DNA of 64,000 nucleotides from Halomarinibacterium sp041392205 (GCA_041392205.1 JAWKMO010000004.1:142244-206243), one strand, 5' to 3'; shown: positions 33,070 through 41,487, numbered from the stretch's first letter. Program-made: numbers and translations. The notes: a model not told the origin generated them from the sequence alone.

Positions 33070-33666
33070 TTAGCAATTTTTATACTTATCATGCAACCCT
33101 AAGCCTTGTAAAATCATAGGCATTATTTTTTCAAGGCGGGAAACTTTGGTTTTTTCTTGTTTGGCCGTTTCAATGTATTCGGCATACTCGCGTTGCCTGC
33201 CAGGAGTAAGTTTTTTAAAGGCATCATAAAAAGCGGGGTCTTTTTTTAGGGCTTCATTTAAAAACGGCGGTATGCTAACCCCTTCTTTTCGCGTCACTTT
33301 TACTTCTTTACCCGCCAAACAGTTTTCAATAGCTTCTTGTAGATACTCATGGACAATTTCTATTGGAATCTCTTCATGACGGCCAAAGCGCCATTGCCGC
33401 ATGGCTTTTGTTTTTCCTTCCTGAGCATTCCTTAGTTTTTTATGAATATCTTTTAGGAAAATTCCTTGATGAAACCAAAGCGCATAATGGTTTTTAAAAC
33501 CTACAAACCCGGCAATTAGTTTTCCGTTTAGCGTATAGGTGGGAGTGCCCCATTTAATCTCTTCAGTGAGTTCGGTTTTCTGAAAAATTTCCCGCAGTGT
33601 TTCAAATTCTTTTTTCCATGGGGCTAGTTTTTCAATATAAAGGCTTACTTTTTCTGAAGCATTCAT
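33070..33666 (-). CDS. YdeI/OmpD-associated family protein (DUF1801-OmdA)
   Basis: A 198-residue cytoplasmic protein. The first 115 residues match DUF1801 (EEIKWGTPTYTLNGKLIAGFVGFKNHYALWF, read in pieces). The C-terminal 80 match OmdA/YdeI: IPPFLNEALKKDPAFYDAFKKLTPGRQREYAEYI (in pieces) and KVSRLEKIMPMILQG. The domain pair is common in Bacteroidota; function is not established. Confidence 0.88.
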   Translation of the reverse strand: MNASEKVSLYIEKLAPWKKEFETLREIFQKTELTEEIKWGTPTYTLNGKLIAGFVGFKNHYALWFHQGIFLKDIHKKLRNAQEGKTKAMRQWRFGRHEEIPIEIVHEYLQEAIENCLAGKEVKVTRKEGVSIPPFLNEALKKDPAFYDAFKKLTPGRQREYAEYIETAKQEKTKVSRLEKIMPMILQGLGLHDKYKNC

Positions 33667-33678
33667 GATGCATAGTTG

Positions 33679-34671
33679 TTATTTTTTTACAAATTTCAAG
33701 CGGGTTGTTCCTTGGGATGCTCGCAATTTTATAAAATACATTCCTTGTGGTAATGCCGAAACATCCAAACTATCGGAAGAAAAAGTGTTGGATAGGACAA
33801 CTTTCCCGCTAACATCCATAATTTGATAATCGATAAGGTTTATAGAAGGGTCTTTTTTAATCCTCAGCGTATTTGAAACAGGGTTTGGAACCAGAGATAG
33901 CATCTCTTGTAAGGGGACTCCTTCAACCAAAAGGAATTGATCATACAATCCTTGTAACAAATCGATAGGCTCAATCCCACTCGCTTGTTGCCCTACATTT
34001 AATCGAATATATGGATCGGCAGGGTCGTCCGTAGGTCGATACACCAATAAATAAGCAGTCGTAGAAGAGGTTCCCGCCGCCAAACAACGGCTATCGGCCC
34101 CGGCAAAGTTAGCCCCTTGCATGGCGGCCATGAGTTTATCGGCCAACGTACCTGTGGTGTTATTAAAATTGGCTTCCATATTGTCAATAACACTTACATC
34201 CAATAAAATATTTCCTTGAATACTAAACGTGGCTCCTTGGCGGTCTTCTTTATAATCGTCTGTAGAAACTCCCGAAAACCCAGCCGTCCTTGGGTCCCCA
34301 TTTTCATCAAAATCGGCAATGCCATACTGGCGATATTCCGGGTTAAAGTTTTGCGAACCACACGCATCGTTGTTGTAGAGCCAGTCAATAATTTCAGAAG
34401 GACTGGAGCCCAACTCCATTTGGGCGATGGCATTGTTGAGGTTCACGTTAGGGATGCACACATAGGCTTGCGAGTTTACCCCACCGCGACCGGGAATGAT
34501 TTTTGTGATAATATCAATAATTCCATTGGCACCCACCCCGGTGACGCAAGAAGCTCCCGCCGAACCAATTTCACCGGTGGTAGGATCTACAGCAATGATG
34601 GAAAAGGTGTCTTGGGCTTGTATTTGAAAACTTAAAAACAGGGCGACAAAAAAAGGATATAGTTTTTTCAT
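33679..34671 (-). CDS. DUF1028 protein with T9SS C-terminal sorting domain
   Basis: A 330-residue secreted protein. The signal peptide is YPFFVALFLSFQIQAQ. A DUF1028 domain (Ntn-hydrolase-like fold, about residues 20-240) carries TFSIIAVDPTTGEIGSAGASCV, GRGGVNSQAYV and GIADFDENGDPRTAGFSG (in pieces). The C-terminal 75 residues form a type A sorting domain (LSLVPNPVSNTLRI ... GMYFIKLRASQGTTRLKFVKK). The ATG at 34671 gives a clean signal sequence. DUF1028 substrates are unknown. Confidence 0.88.
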   Translation of the reverse strand: MKKLYPFFVALFLSFQIQAQDTFSIIAVDPTTGEIGSAGASCVTGVGANGIIDIITKIIPGRGGVNSQAYVCIPNVNLNNAIAQMELGSSPSEIIDWLYNNDACGSQNFNPEYRQYGIADFDENGDPRTAGFSGVSTDDYKEDRQGATFSIQGNILLDVSVIDNMEANFNNTTGTLADKLMAAMQGANFAGADSRCLAAGTSSTTAYLLVYRPTDDPADPYIRLNVGQQASGIEPIDLLQGLYDQFLLVEGVPLQEMLSLVPNPVSNTLRIKKDPSINLIDYQIMDVSGKVVLSNTFSSDSLDVSALPQGMYFIKLRASQGTTRLKFVKK

Positions 34672-34747
34672 AGTAAGTATTTGTTTCGATAAAGATACCA
34701 AATTTTATATAGTACAATTCAGGGGGTAAAAATAACAATTCGGTAGA

Positions 34748-34784
34748 TTTGCTTTTTCTATTTCTGAAAAGGAGGACACCTTTG
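34748..34784 (+). promoter_or_regulatory. Promoter-like pair upstream of the TonB-dependent receptor
   Basis: TTTG (34748-34751) and CACCTTTG (34777-34784, one mismatch to TAnnTTTG) with 25 nt between, which is slightly long. It lies 28 nt before the ATG at 34812. Confidence 0.35.
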
Positions 34785-34811
34785 CACCAGTAAATGTAAT
34801 CAACCCAAAAA

Positions 34812-36974
34812 ATGAACCTTTTTAAATCATCTTTACTTTTAATCGTTACTTTCTTTTCCGCAGCAAGTTTTGCTCAAACCGAAGTTTCGGGAGTCATCAC
34901 CCAAAAAAACGGCACCCCTATTGCCGGAGCCAATGTGTACTTGGAGGGTACCTACGATGGTGCCTCGAGTGATGAAAACGGAAATTTCTCCTTCACCACC
35001 GAAGAAACTGGCGTAAAAACCCTCATTGCTTCTTTTGTGTCGTTTGAGCCTTTTTATATGGCCGCTGATGTTTCCCAACTAAAAAACCTCACCATCACTT
35101 TAAAGGAAGATGTCAACTCCTTAGATACCGTAGTGATTTCCGCAGGAAGCTTTCAAGCGGGGGACAACAGCAAGGTATCGGTATTAAAACCGCTCGATGT
35201 GGTCACTACCGCCAGTGCCCTAGGCGACTTTGTGGGTGCCTTACAAACCCTTCCCGGAACCACCACGGTTGCCGAAGACGGCCGTCTTTTTGTGCGTGGG
35301 GGCGATGCGGGTGAAACCCAAATTTTTATCGATGGTATTAGAGTATTTACGCCTTATACCCCCACCACCAATAACATTCCCTCGCGCGGGCGGTACAGTC
35401 CGTTTCTGTTTGACGGAATTACCTTTTCTACCGGAGGCTACTCGGCCGAATACGGCCAAGCCCTATCCTCTGTGCTGCTGTTAAACACCATAACCGAACC
35501 CGATCAAGAAAAAACCGATATGGCCCTTATGACCGTGGGTGGGGCACTAGGGAATACCCAAAAATGGGAAAAAAGCTCCTTGAGTTTTAATGCCTCCTAT
35601 ATCAATTTAGCTCCTTATCTAGCCGTGTTTAAAGACCGAAACGATTGGGAAAAACCTTTTGAAGCCTTTGCAGGGGAAAGTGTATTCCGTCTAAAACTGG
35701 GCAAGGGTCTACTTAAATGGTACACCGCTTTTGATGCAACCCATTTTGAACTCACCCAAGAAGACATCAATCTACCAGATGGCCTACAATTTAAACTAAA
35801 AAACAACAACCTCTATACCAACGCTAGTTATAGTGTGGATTTAGAAAATCGTTGGGATTTACAAACGGGCGGGAGTCTTACCCGTGCCAATAACCAAGTA
35901 GGGATTGAAGACAACGATATCGATAACGTAGAACTTTCAGCACACCTAAAACTAAAACTGCGTAAAAAATTCAGTAACCAATTTAAACTGTATATGGGAG
36001 TAGAACAGTTTTTTACCGACTTTACCGAAGACTTTCAAAATCTATTGGTTTCTAAAGTAACCTATGGCTACACCAATAACATTACTGCAGCCTATACCGA
36101 AGCCGATTATATTTTCTCCAAAAAATTGGCCGCCAAAGTAGGAGTACGAGGCGAGTACAGTGGTTTGTTTGACCAATTTACGTTGTCGCCCCGGGCATCC
36201 TTGGCGTATAAAACCTCCAAAAACGGACAGTTTTCTATTGCCTATGGCGATTTTTACCAAAACCCCTTAAGCGAGGTCCTTAAATTTGAAAGCGATTTGG
36301 AAGCCCAAAAAACACAGCATTACATTTTGAACTATCAATACACCCATAACAATCGTATTTTTAGGGCAGAGGCCTACTACAAAAACTACCAAAATCTGGT
36401 AACTTACGATACCCAATTCACCGACTTTTCTAGTACCTTCACCAACAATGGTAATGGCTATGCACAGGGGCTTGATATTTTTTGGAGAGATAACCAAAGT
36501 ATTAAAAATGTAGATTATTGGGTAAGCTATTCCTTTTTGGATACCGAGCGCCAATACCAAAACTACCCCACCCAAGCCACACCCCCTTTTGCCAACAATC
36601 ATAACCTCTCGGTGGTAGGGAAATATTGGATTAACAAATGGCGCAGCCAAGTAGGGATGAGCTATCAGTTTGCTAGCGGCCGCAGTTATACCAATCCCAA
36701 TCAGCCTGGGTTTTTGCAGGAGCAAACCAAAGCCTATAACAGTCTAAGTCTTAACTGGGCGTATTTACTGTCGCCACAAAAGATATTATATTTTTCCATC
36801 AACAACGCCTTAGGCACCAAAAACATTAATGGGTATCAATATGCCAATGCCCCCAATGCCAATGGTATTTTTGAAAGACGCACCTTACGTCCCGCCGCCG
36901 ATCAGTTTTTCTTTGTGGGCTTCTTTTGGACGATTAGTGAGGATGGGAAAGATAACCAGTTGGATAACCTTTAA
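34812..36974 (+). CDS. TonB-dependent outer-membrane receptor
   Basis: A 720-residue outer-membrane protein. The signal peptide (LLLIVTFFSAASFAQ) is followed by a carboxypeptidase-like beta-sandwich (about 23-105, VSGVITQKNGTPIAGANVYLEGT). A plug domain (about 120-235) carries LQTLPGTTTVAEDGRLFVRGGDAGETQIFIDG (in pieces), and the barrel follows. Near 700 residues is the short end of this class. No SusD-like partner lies nearby, so a simple metal, siderophore or vitamin substrate is more likely than a polysaccharide. It ends in a hairpin repeat at 36984. Confidence 0.93.
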   Translation: MNLFKSSLLLIVTFFSAASFAQTEVSGVITQKNGTPIAGANVYLEGTYDGASSDENGNFSFTTEETGVKTLIASFVSFEPFYMAADVSQLKNLTITLKEDVNSLDTVVISAGSFQAGDNSKVSVLKPLDVVTTASALGDFVGALQTLPGTTTVAEDGRLFVRGGDAGETQIFIDGIRVFTPYTPTTNNIPSRGRYSPFLFDGITFSTGGYSAEYGQALSSVLLLNTITEPDQEKTDMALMTVGGALGNTQKWEKSSLSFNASYINLAPYLAVFKDRNDWEKPFEAFAGESVFRLKLGKGLLKWYTAFDATHFELTQEDINLPDGLQFKLKNNNLYTNASYSVDLENRWDLQTGGSLTRANNQVGIEDNDIDNVELSAHLKLKLRKKFSNQFKLYMGVEQFFTDFTEDFQNLLVSKVTYGYTNNITAAYTEADYIFSKKLAAKVGVRGEYSGLFDQFTLSPRASLAYKTSKNGQFSIAYGDFYQNPLSEVLKFESDLEAQKTQHYILNYQYTHNNRIFRAEAYYKNYQNLVTYDTQFTDFSSTFTNNGNGYAQGLDIFWRDNQSIKNVDYWVSYSFLDTERQYQNYPTQATPPFANNHNLSVVGKYWINKWRSQVGMSYQFASGRSYTNPNQPGFLQEQTKAYNSLSLNWAYLLSPQKILYFSINNALGTKNINGYQYANAPNANGIFERRTLRPAADQFFFVGFFWTISEDGKDNQLDNL

Positions 36975-36983
36975 TAATAGTAT

Positions 36984-37025
36984 CTCCTCCCTTTAGTAAG
37001 GGAGGTGTCCGAAGGACGGAGGGGA
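36984..37025. repeat. Multi-hairpin interspersed element after the TonB receptor
   Basis: CCTCCCTT (36986-36993) pairs with AAGGGAGG (36998-37005), and GTCC/GGAC (37007-37010 and 37014-37017) forms a second small hairpin. The arrangement looks like an interspersed palindromic element rather than a plain terminator, because no T-run follows directly. It could still end the receptor transcript. Confidence 0.55.
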
Positions 37026-37083
37026 TGTTTTAAAAGTAGGCGAGAACAAGCAATTAAGTTTAGCTGTTGTTGTGTATAGTGCT

Positions 37084-37587
37084 TTAAAAGTTTTCGTTCA
37101 GTTCCCTTAGCATTTCTATCGTATTGATATATCTCACATTAAATTGGTTGCATACTTCAGGGATTTTTATTTTAGTTTTTCTGTTTGGTTCGCTCTTTTC
37201 ATAGGTGACAATAGTCCAATTATTACTCATAGCAAAAGCTACAAGCCAAGGGTCGGCTAAATCGGTTTCCAAAAATTCTTGAATTGCACTATTTGTATAG
37301 TGATGCGACATAGAATTAGTCCAATTCACAATTGTAATATAATTTTGTAATACTGTATCTGTATTAATAAAAAAATTATCTGGCAAATTGGCTTCACACC
37401 ATTTTTTAAGTTCATCCTCGTGAGATGAATCATCATAGATTTCTTTCTTTACTTTATCGATACTTACAATTGTACCATTATCAGATAAACTTTTTACTTT
37501 AATCCAAAAACTTTGAACTATGTCAAGAGGATAAATTGAACGATGAGCTTGAATAAAGAAGTTTGAATCTACAATGTATTTACTCAT
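37084..37587 (-). CDS. DUF4411 PIN-like protein, toxin candidate
   Basis: A 167-residue protein of the DUF4411 family: YIVDSNFFIQAHRSIYPLDI at the N-terminus supplies the PIN-type first Asp. Later acidic residues are in ETDLADPWLVAFA and TYEKSEPNRKTKIKIPEVC (the nuclease-like C-terminal motif). PIN-fold proteins are often Mg-dependent RNases used as toxins. It overlaps the upstream ImmA/IrrE gene by 4 nt, which suggests a toxin-antitoxin-like pair. Activity is inferred, not shown. Confidence 0.8.
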   Translation of the reverse strand: MSKYIVDSNFFIQAHRSIYPLDIVQSFWIKVKSLSDNGTIVSIDKVKKEIYDDSSHEDELKKWCEANLPDNFFINTDTVLQNYITIVNWTNSMSHHYTNSAIQEFLETDLADPWLVAFAMSNNWTIVTYEKSEPNRKTKIKIPEVCNQFNVRYINTIEMLRELNENF

Positions 37588-38723
37588 ACTTGATATAGAT
37601 ATTCATTGATAAACTTCTCATAGGTGTTTCCTTTAAGACTTGTCAGTTTGTATGCGTCTCGGTATAATAGATTATTTTCCTTGACAGCATTATTTACATA
37701 ACTTGCAAATCTTAAACTAATTCTCTTTTTTGCAGTCGCATAAAAATTTCCACCAGGACTTTGGTTTTCTTTTTTATTTTCAAAAGCAGAAATATAATTG
37801 TTGTAAAAATCAAAAAATACAGGTTTAGTTATTAAACCTAAGTCTAAAACTCTTCTTGCTATAACAATAGGGCTAACTTTAAAAACTCTACTTAAATATT
37901 TTATATTTTGACTGCTTTTCCATTTTTCTCTAATAAATATTTCAGGTACTAAAAATTCAGCTGCAACTTTATCGCAAAGAATTTCAGTTGGGTCGTCAGC
38001 TGGAAGCATATGCTTATTATCAAATCCTGCACTTTCGCCCAACCAAATATGAGCGAGTTCGTGAATTAGGGTAAACATTTGCGCTGCCTTTGCATCGGCA
38101 GAATTTATAAACAAGAAAGGTGCTTTTTTGTTGACCAAGACGAAACCTCGACATTCCTCAACAGAAATTTTTCTTTTGGTGTTATTTTCTACAATTCCAT
38201 TGAAGTTAATTATAATGCCAATTTCTTCGATTTGTAATGTGAGAAATTCAAGAGCTTGTTCCCAAGTGGTATGTTTACTTGCCCAATTAACTTGGAGTTT
38301 TAATGTGTTTCTTATGTCATTAGCAATCTCTCTGTAATCGGAATTATCACCATATTTAGCCACAAATTCTAAATCAGAATATCCACTTTCTTGTAAATAA
38401 TTTGTTAACCAATTTTGTCTATCTTTTATAATTTGAATTGTATGATAGACGTTTAAAGAAACTTTATCTCTTGGTGCTGCTCCAGTTCGGAAAAAAGGTA
38501 TGGGCAATTCCTCGTTTGGCGGTTCATTCATAAACATATATCCAAAAGGAACGTGGACTTTATGTGTGAAGTTTTCCAACTGTTTTATAGTTGGTTTTTT
38601 GTCTCCGTTTATCCATTCTAAAACATTCGGATTTTCTAAATAGAACTCCTCTAGGTCATTACCTGCTCTAGTAATTGCCCAGTTAATAATTTCAGAGTTA
38701 ATATTTTCAATCCTTGTTGCCAT
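37584..38723 (-). CDS. HTH + ImmA/IrrE family metallopeptidase
   Basis: A 379-residue protein. The N-terminal 85 residues are XRE-like (EEFYLENPNVLEWINGDKKPTIKQLENF in pieces). The middle carries the zinc-peptidase motif HELAHIWLG (HExxH) with downstream acidic ligand EILCDKVAAEFLVP, as in ImmA and IrrE. These enzymes cut repressors after DNA damage or stress, and in this pairing with DUF4411 it may act as antitoxin or regulator. A -7 box TATATTTG ends 5 nt before the ATG, so the transcript is probably leaderless. Confidence 0.88.
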   Translation of the reverse strand: MATRIENINSEIINWAITRAGNDLEEFYLENPNVLEWINGDKKPTIKQLENFTHKVHVPFGYMFMNEPPNEELPIPFFRTGAAPRDKVSLNVYHTIQIIKDRQNWLTNYLQESGYSDLEFVAKYGDNSDYREIANDIRNTLKLQVNWASKHTTWEQALEFLTLQIEEIGIIINFNGIVENNTKRKISVEECRGFVLVNKKAPFLFINSADAKAAQMFTLIHELAHIWLGESAGFDNKHMLPADDPTEILCDKVAAEFLVPEIFIREKWKSSQNIKYLSRVFKVSPIVIARRVLDLGLITKPVFFDFYNNYISAFENKKENQSPGGNFYATAKKRISLRFASYVNNAVKENNLLYRDAYKLTSLKGNTYEKFINEYLYQV

Positions 38724-39053
38724 TAAGCAAATATAATTTAATATTTTTATTATTCAGGACGGGTCAGCATTACCTACAACGTGTTAAATCATATTATTTA
38801 TAGTGAATACCCCTTGTTTTATAGTGGATATCTTAATGTTATAATAATTGTGATCTCGAAAGGGATGTTGTGGGGAGTCTTCCAAAGATAGCAAAAAAGC
38901 AATAAGTTGGAAGTATTTTAAAGTGGAAAAAGGGCATTCCTATATAAAGATTGTAAATAACGGAGTTAGCGGTTCGGCTTTATTTTTACTATCGTACTAT
39001 ATGGGTTGTTTACTTCTCGAATTATTCTTGGTAAAAATATTTAATAACATTTA
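38724..39053. other. Gene-free gap with a CPBP-flanking repeat arm
   Basis: The first 12 nt are the -7 box region of the ImmA gene (TATATTTG, minus strand, 38728-38735). The rest has no open frame I would call. It contains GTTAGCGGT (38965-38973), which is repeated inverted at 39992-40000, and ACTATCGTAC (38988-38997), which recurs in the tandem array at 40023. Otherwise it is AT-rich with no tRNA or terminator. Confidence 0.6.
38728..38735 (-). promoter_or_regulatory. -7 box of the ImmA-DUF4411 pair
   Basis: TATATTTG on the minus strand, exact TAnnTTTG match, only 4 nt before the ATG at 38723. Confidence 0.48.
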
Positions 39054-39926
39054 CTAATTCGCTTTTAAAATTCCTCTTTTAAACAGTTTGCTTTTTACAA
39101 TTTTACCCTCCTTTTTGGCAAGGTAATACAGAACAATACCAATAATTAATAGAAACAATTGGGTGAAAATGGAACCTTCTATTCCAAATGCGCCACCTGT
39201 TATTAGTTCAGATCCTGTAAACTTAGATTGTATCATAGAACCAATGTCGGTTCCCCCTGTGAGATTGGAGCCATAAAAAGGCTGAGCAAAATTCCAACCT
39301 ATATGGAAGAAATAAGGGAACCATATTCTTTTAGTATAGATAAACATCATTGACATGGTAAACCCCCAAATTACATATAATAATAGACTAGCAAGGTTGG
39401 TATCGGGATTGGAAAGATGCTGTAATTCTACCAACATACCAATACCAATGGCTATGTGAGTGCCTAACCAATTTTCTATCTCTCTTACAATTAATCCTCT
39501 ATGAAATATGTCTTCAACTATTGCCGCAAATAGGATTACTGTGAAAGCCCTTGCTGAGAAGTGAGTCGTTGTAATACTAAAAACTTGATAATGGCCTAAT
39601 AAATATAAAATGAAAATAGATAATGAAATTGTCAAAAAACCAAAAATAAAACTCCCGAACATTTCTTTGGGGAAATATTTTAGAGATAGTTCGGTAATTT
39701 TTCGTTTCTCATATAAGAAGAATAAAAAATAATAGTTACCAATTAATAGTACTGTAGAAATAAAAATAATAATTGGGTCAGCAATACTTTTATCCTGAAT
39801 AATGCTGTATAAAAATGGTTTTAATACAAAGTTTTGAATTACTACGAATAGTGAAAAGGGAACGACAATGCCTACAATAATTTTGGTAATTGGAAAGTAC
39901 CATACTCTTTTTACTGATGCATTCAT
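39054..39926 (-). CDS. CPBP family intramembrane glutamic protease
   Basis: A 290-residue membrane protein with about eight helices. The catalytic motif is EDIFHRG near residue 140, a variant of EExxxR in which the second Glu is Asp. The second motif holds FHIGWNFAQ near 212, providing the conserved His and Asn. CPBP proteins include CAAX proteases and bacteriocin-immunity proteins. It is a single gene, bracketed by an inverted repeat (38965 and 39992) and placed in a repeat-rich accessory region, so a defence or immunity role is possible but unproven. Confidence 0.85.
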   Translation of the reverse strand: MNASVKRVWYFPITKIIVGIVVPFSLFVVIQNFVLKPFLYSIIQDKSIADPIIIFISTVLLIGNYYFLFFLYEKRKITELSLKYFPKEMFGSFIFGFLTISLSIFILYLLGHYQVFSITTTHFSARAFTVILFAAIVEDIFHRGLIVREIENWLGTHIAIGIGMLVELQHLSNPDTNLASLLLYVIWGFTMSMMFIYTKRIWFPYFFHIGWNFAQPFYGSNLTGGTDIGSMIQSKFTGSELITGGAFGIEGSIFTQLFLLIIGIVLYYLAKKEGKIVKSKLFKRGILKAN

Positions 39927-40022
39927 TTTTTGATTGATTGTTAAATTGACGATTAAATAGTAAAATTGTTACAGCTTATTTTTTTAAGCTCACCGCTAAC
40001 GCATTAGTAACACTTACCATAC

Positions 40023-40083
40023 ACTATCGTACCAGTATCGTACCACTATCGTACCACTATCCTACCACTATCGTACCACTATC
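40023..40083. repeat. 11-bp tandem repeat (ACTATCGTACC) x5.5
   Basis: Five full copies and one half of ACTATCGTACC with two substitutions (an AG in copy 2, a CC in copy 4). The 11-bp period is close to one helical turn. The unit also occurs singly at 38988-38997 on the other side of the CPBP gene. Confidence 0.9.
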
Positions 40084-40114
40084 TATACATTGCACATACC
40101 GTAGCTATTTAGTT

Positions 40115-40183
40115 AGAGAGAGAAGAAAAAAGAGAAAAGAGAAAAGAGAAAAGAGAGAAGAGAAAAGAGAAAAGAGAGAAGAG
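40115..40183. repeat. 69-nt uninterrupted purine tract
   Basis: Only A and G from 40115 to 40183, arranged as GAGAAAA and GAGAAGA units. Homopurine-homopyrimidine mirror-like tracts can form triplex (H-DNA) structures. Confidence 0.9.
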
Positions 40184-40245
40184 CGTAGTGAAATAACTAA
40201 CAACCAGCATCCAGCATCCAGCTTTCAGCTTCAAGCATCCCAGAA

Positions 40246-40283
40246 CCAACAATCCAACAATCCAACAATCCAACAATCCAACA
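40246..40283. repeat. 8-bp tandem repeat (CCAACAAT) x4.75
   Basis: Four perfect copies of CCAACAAT plus a partial, without G. Probably slippage-derived. Confidence 0.88.
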
Positions 40284-40395
40284 TACTAACCTACTAACAA
40301 CAATTCACTCCTCAAAAATGACAATTCAGTAAAACCCTTTTTCATAAAAGGAAAGAGCAAAAGATATTTGTCCTATCAATTTAAAAACAAACAGT

Positions 40396-40809
40396 ATGCA
40401 AACCGTAATCCATTATCTTGCTTTCTTACTCACAGGGGTGTTATTACAAGCCCAAAACACGGTAGAAGTAACGATCACAAACTTTAGTAATAACGATGGA
40501 AAAGCCCGAGTGGGGCTCTACAATCAAGAAGGGGAATTTTTAAACAAACCCTTTAAAGCAAAAGATGCCACCATCCAAAATCAAAAAGCCACGGTGGTGT
40601 TTTACGATCTACCTGAGGGTACCTATGCAGTATCTATGTATCACGATGAGGACAACGACGGAAAAATGAAGATGCGTATGGGGATGTTTCCTGCCGAAGA
40701 TTATGCCTGTTCCAACAATGCCAAAGGCTTTATGGGACCTCCCCAATGGAAAGACGCCCAATTTGAAGTTAAAAATGGCGAAGTAAAAGCCATTGCCATT
40801 AAATTATAA
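40396..40809 (+). CDS. Exported DUF2141 protein, paralogue
   Basis: A 137-residue exported protein with signal peptide HYLAFLLTGVLLQAQN, then a DUF2141 domain: ARVGLYNQEGEFLNKPF, YAVSMYHDEDNDGKMKMRMGMFPAED (in pieces) and FMGPPQWKDAQFEV. It shares the GPPQWKDA ending and the Ca-loop-like DEDNDG with the DUF2141 gene at 22407-22826, so the two are paralogues. It is followed by the TPR-like gene 48 nt later, possibly one operon. Confidence 0.88.
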   Translation: MQTVIHYLAFLLTGVLLQAQNTVEVTITNFSNNDGKARVGLYNQEGEFLNKPFKAKDATIQNQKATVVFYDLPEGTYAVSMYHDEDNDGKMKMRMGMFPAEDYACSNNAKGFMGPPQWKDAQFEVKNGEVKAIAIKL

Positions 40810-40857
40810 TTAGGAAATAGACACCAACTTTTATACATTCACAAAACAAATAACAAC

Positions 40858-41487
40858 ATGAAACAACTACTCACCATCGCCATCGCTTTTATAGCCTTTT
40901 CAGGTTTTTCACAAAGCAAATACGAACAAGGAATGACCAAAGCCTTCGATCTTTGGAAGAACAATCAGCCGTGGGAAGCCGCCAACCTTTTTGAGCGCAT
41001 TGCGCAGGCCGAACCCGATAATTGGCTACCGCCTTTTTATGTCGCTCAAATTAATGTCCTGTATAGTTTTTCAGAAAAAAACGAAGAGAAACTTACCGCC
41101 CAATTAAAAAAAGCACAAGACTTTTTAAACGATGCCAAAGCAATTTCTAAAGACAACGCCGAAATATTGGTGGTACAGGCTCAACTCTACACTGCTTGGG
41201 TGGTTTTTGACGGGGCTAAACACGGCATGACGATGTCGCCCAAAATTAACCAGTTATACCAAGAAGCCTATATAATTGAACCCGAAAATCCCAGAGCCGC
41301 TTTTGGAAAAGTAGAATGGGAGCTCGGCACGGCTCGATGGTTTGGACAAGATACAAAACCCTTTTGTGAAGACTTAAAAAAAGCCGTGGCTTTGTTCGAC
41401 ACTTACGAACCTAAAGGCCAATTTTATCCAAACGGCGGTGGCGAATATGCACAACAAAGCTTAGCACAAAACTGTAAAGAGGAATAA
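40858..41487 (+). CDS. Exported TPR-like protein
   Basis: A 209-residue exported protein with signal peptide LLTIAIAFIAFSGFSQS and a helical repeat region: MTKAFDLWKNNQPWEAANLFERIAQAEPDNWLPPFYVAQ (in pieces) is one TPR, and LVVQAQLYTAWVVFDG and AYIIEPENPRAAFGKVEWE others. It probably works at the envelope as a scaffold. Its stop overlaps the kinase start by one base (TAATG), so it is translationally coupled to the 2TM/LytSR unit. Confidence 0.78.
   Translation: MKQLLTIAIAFIAFSGFSQSKYEQGMTKAFDLWKNNQPWEAANLFERIAQAEPDNWLPPFYVAQINVLYSFSEKNEEKLTAQLKKAQDFLNDAKAISKDNAEILVVQAQLYTAWVVFDGAKHGMTMSPKINQLYQEAYIIEPENPRAAFGKVEWELGTARWFGQDTKPFCEDLKKAVALFDTYEPKGQFYPNGGGEYAQQSLAQNCKEE

Larger units (their letters stand above)
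39927..40395. other. Repeat-rich gene-free region, 469 bp
   Basis: No gene is seen. In order it holds ACCGCTAAC (39992-40000, inverted copy of 38965-38973), an 11-bp tandem array (40023-40083), a 69-nt purine-only tract (40115-40183), a CCAGCATC/CAGCTT imperfect repeat (40203-40241), an 8-bp array (40246-40283) and, at 40363-40370, GATATTTG, a near -7 box for the DUF2141 gene. Each main array is listed separately. Confidence 0.75.

Noticed and set aside
36267..36725. Long antisense frames over the TonB receptor and other large genes
   Set aside because: They run opposite to well-supported genes, lack any domain, and are expected by-products of codon use.
34812..36974. Higher GC in the N-terminal part of the TonB receptor (about 48-58% on counted lines) as a sign of transfer
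   Set aside because: Other conserved genes such as the MoxR gene reach similar values on single lines, and the receptor's later part returns to about 32%.
40021..40290. Repeat block considered as a CRISPR array
   Set aside because: Units are 8-11 bp and directly adjacent without spacers; no cas gene is in the window.
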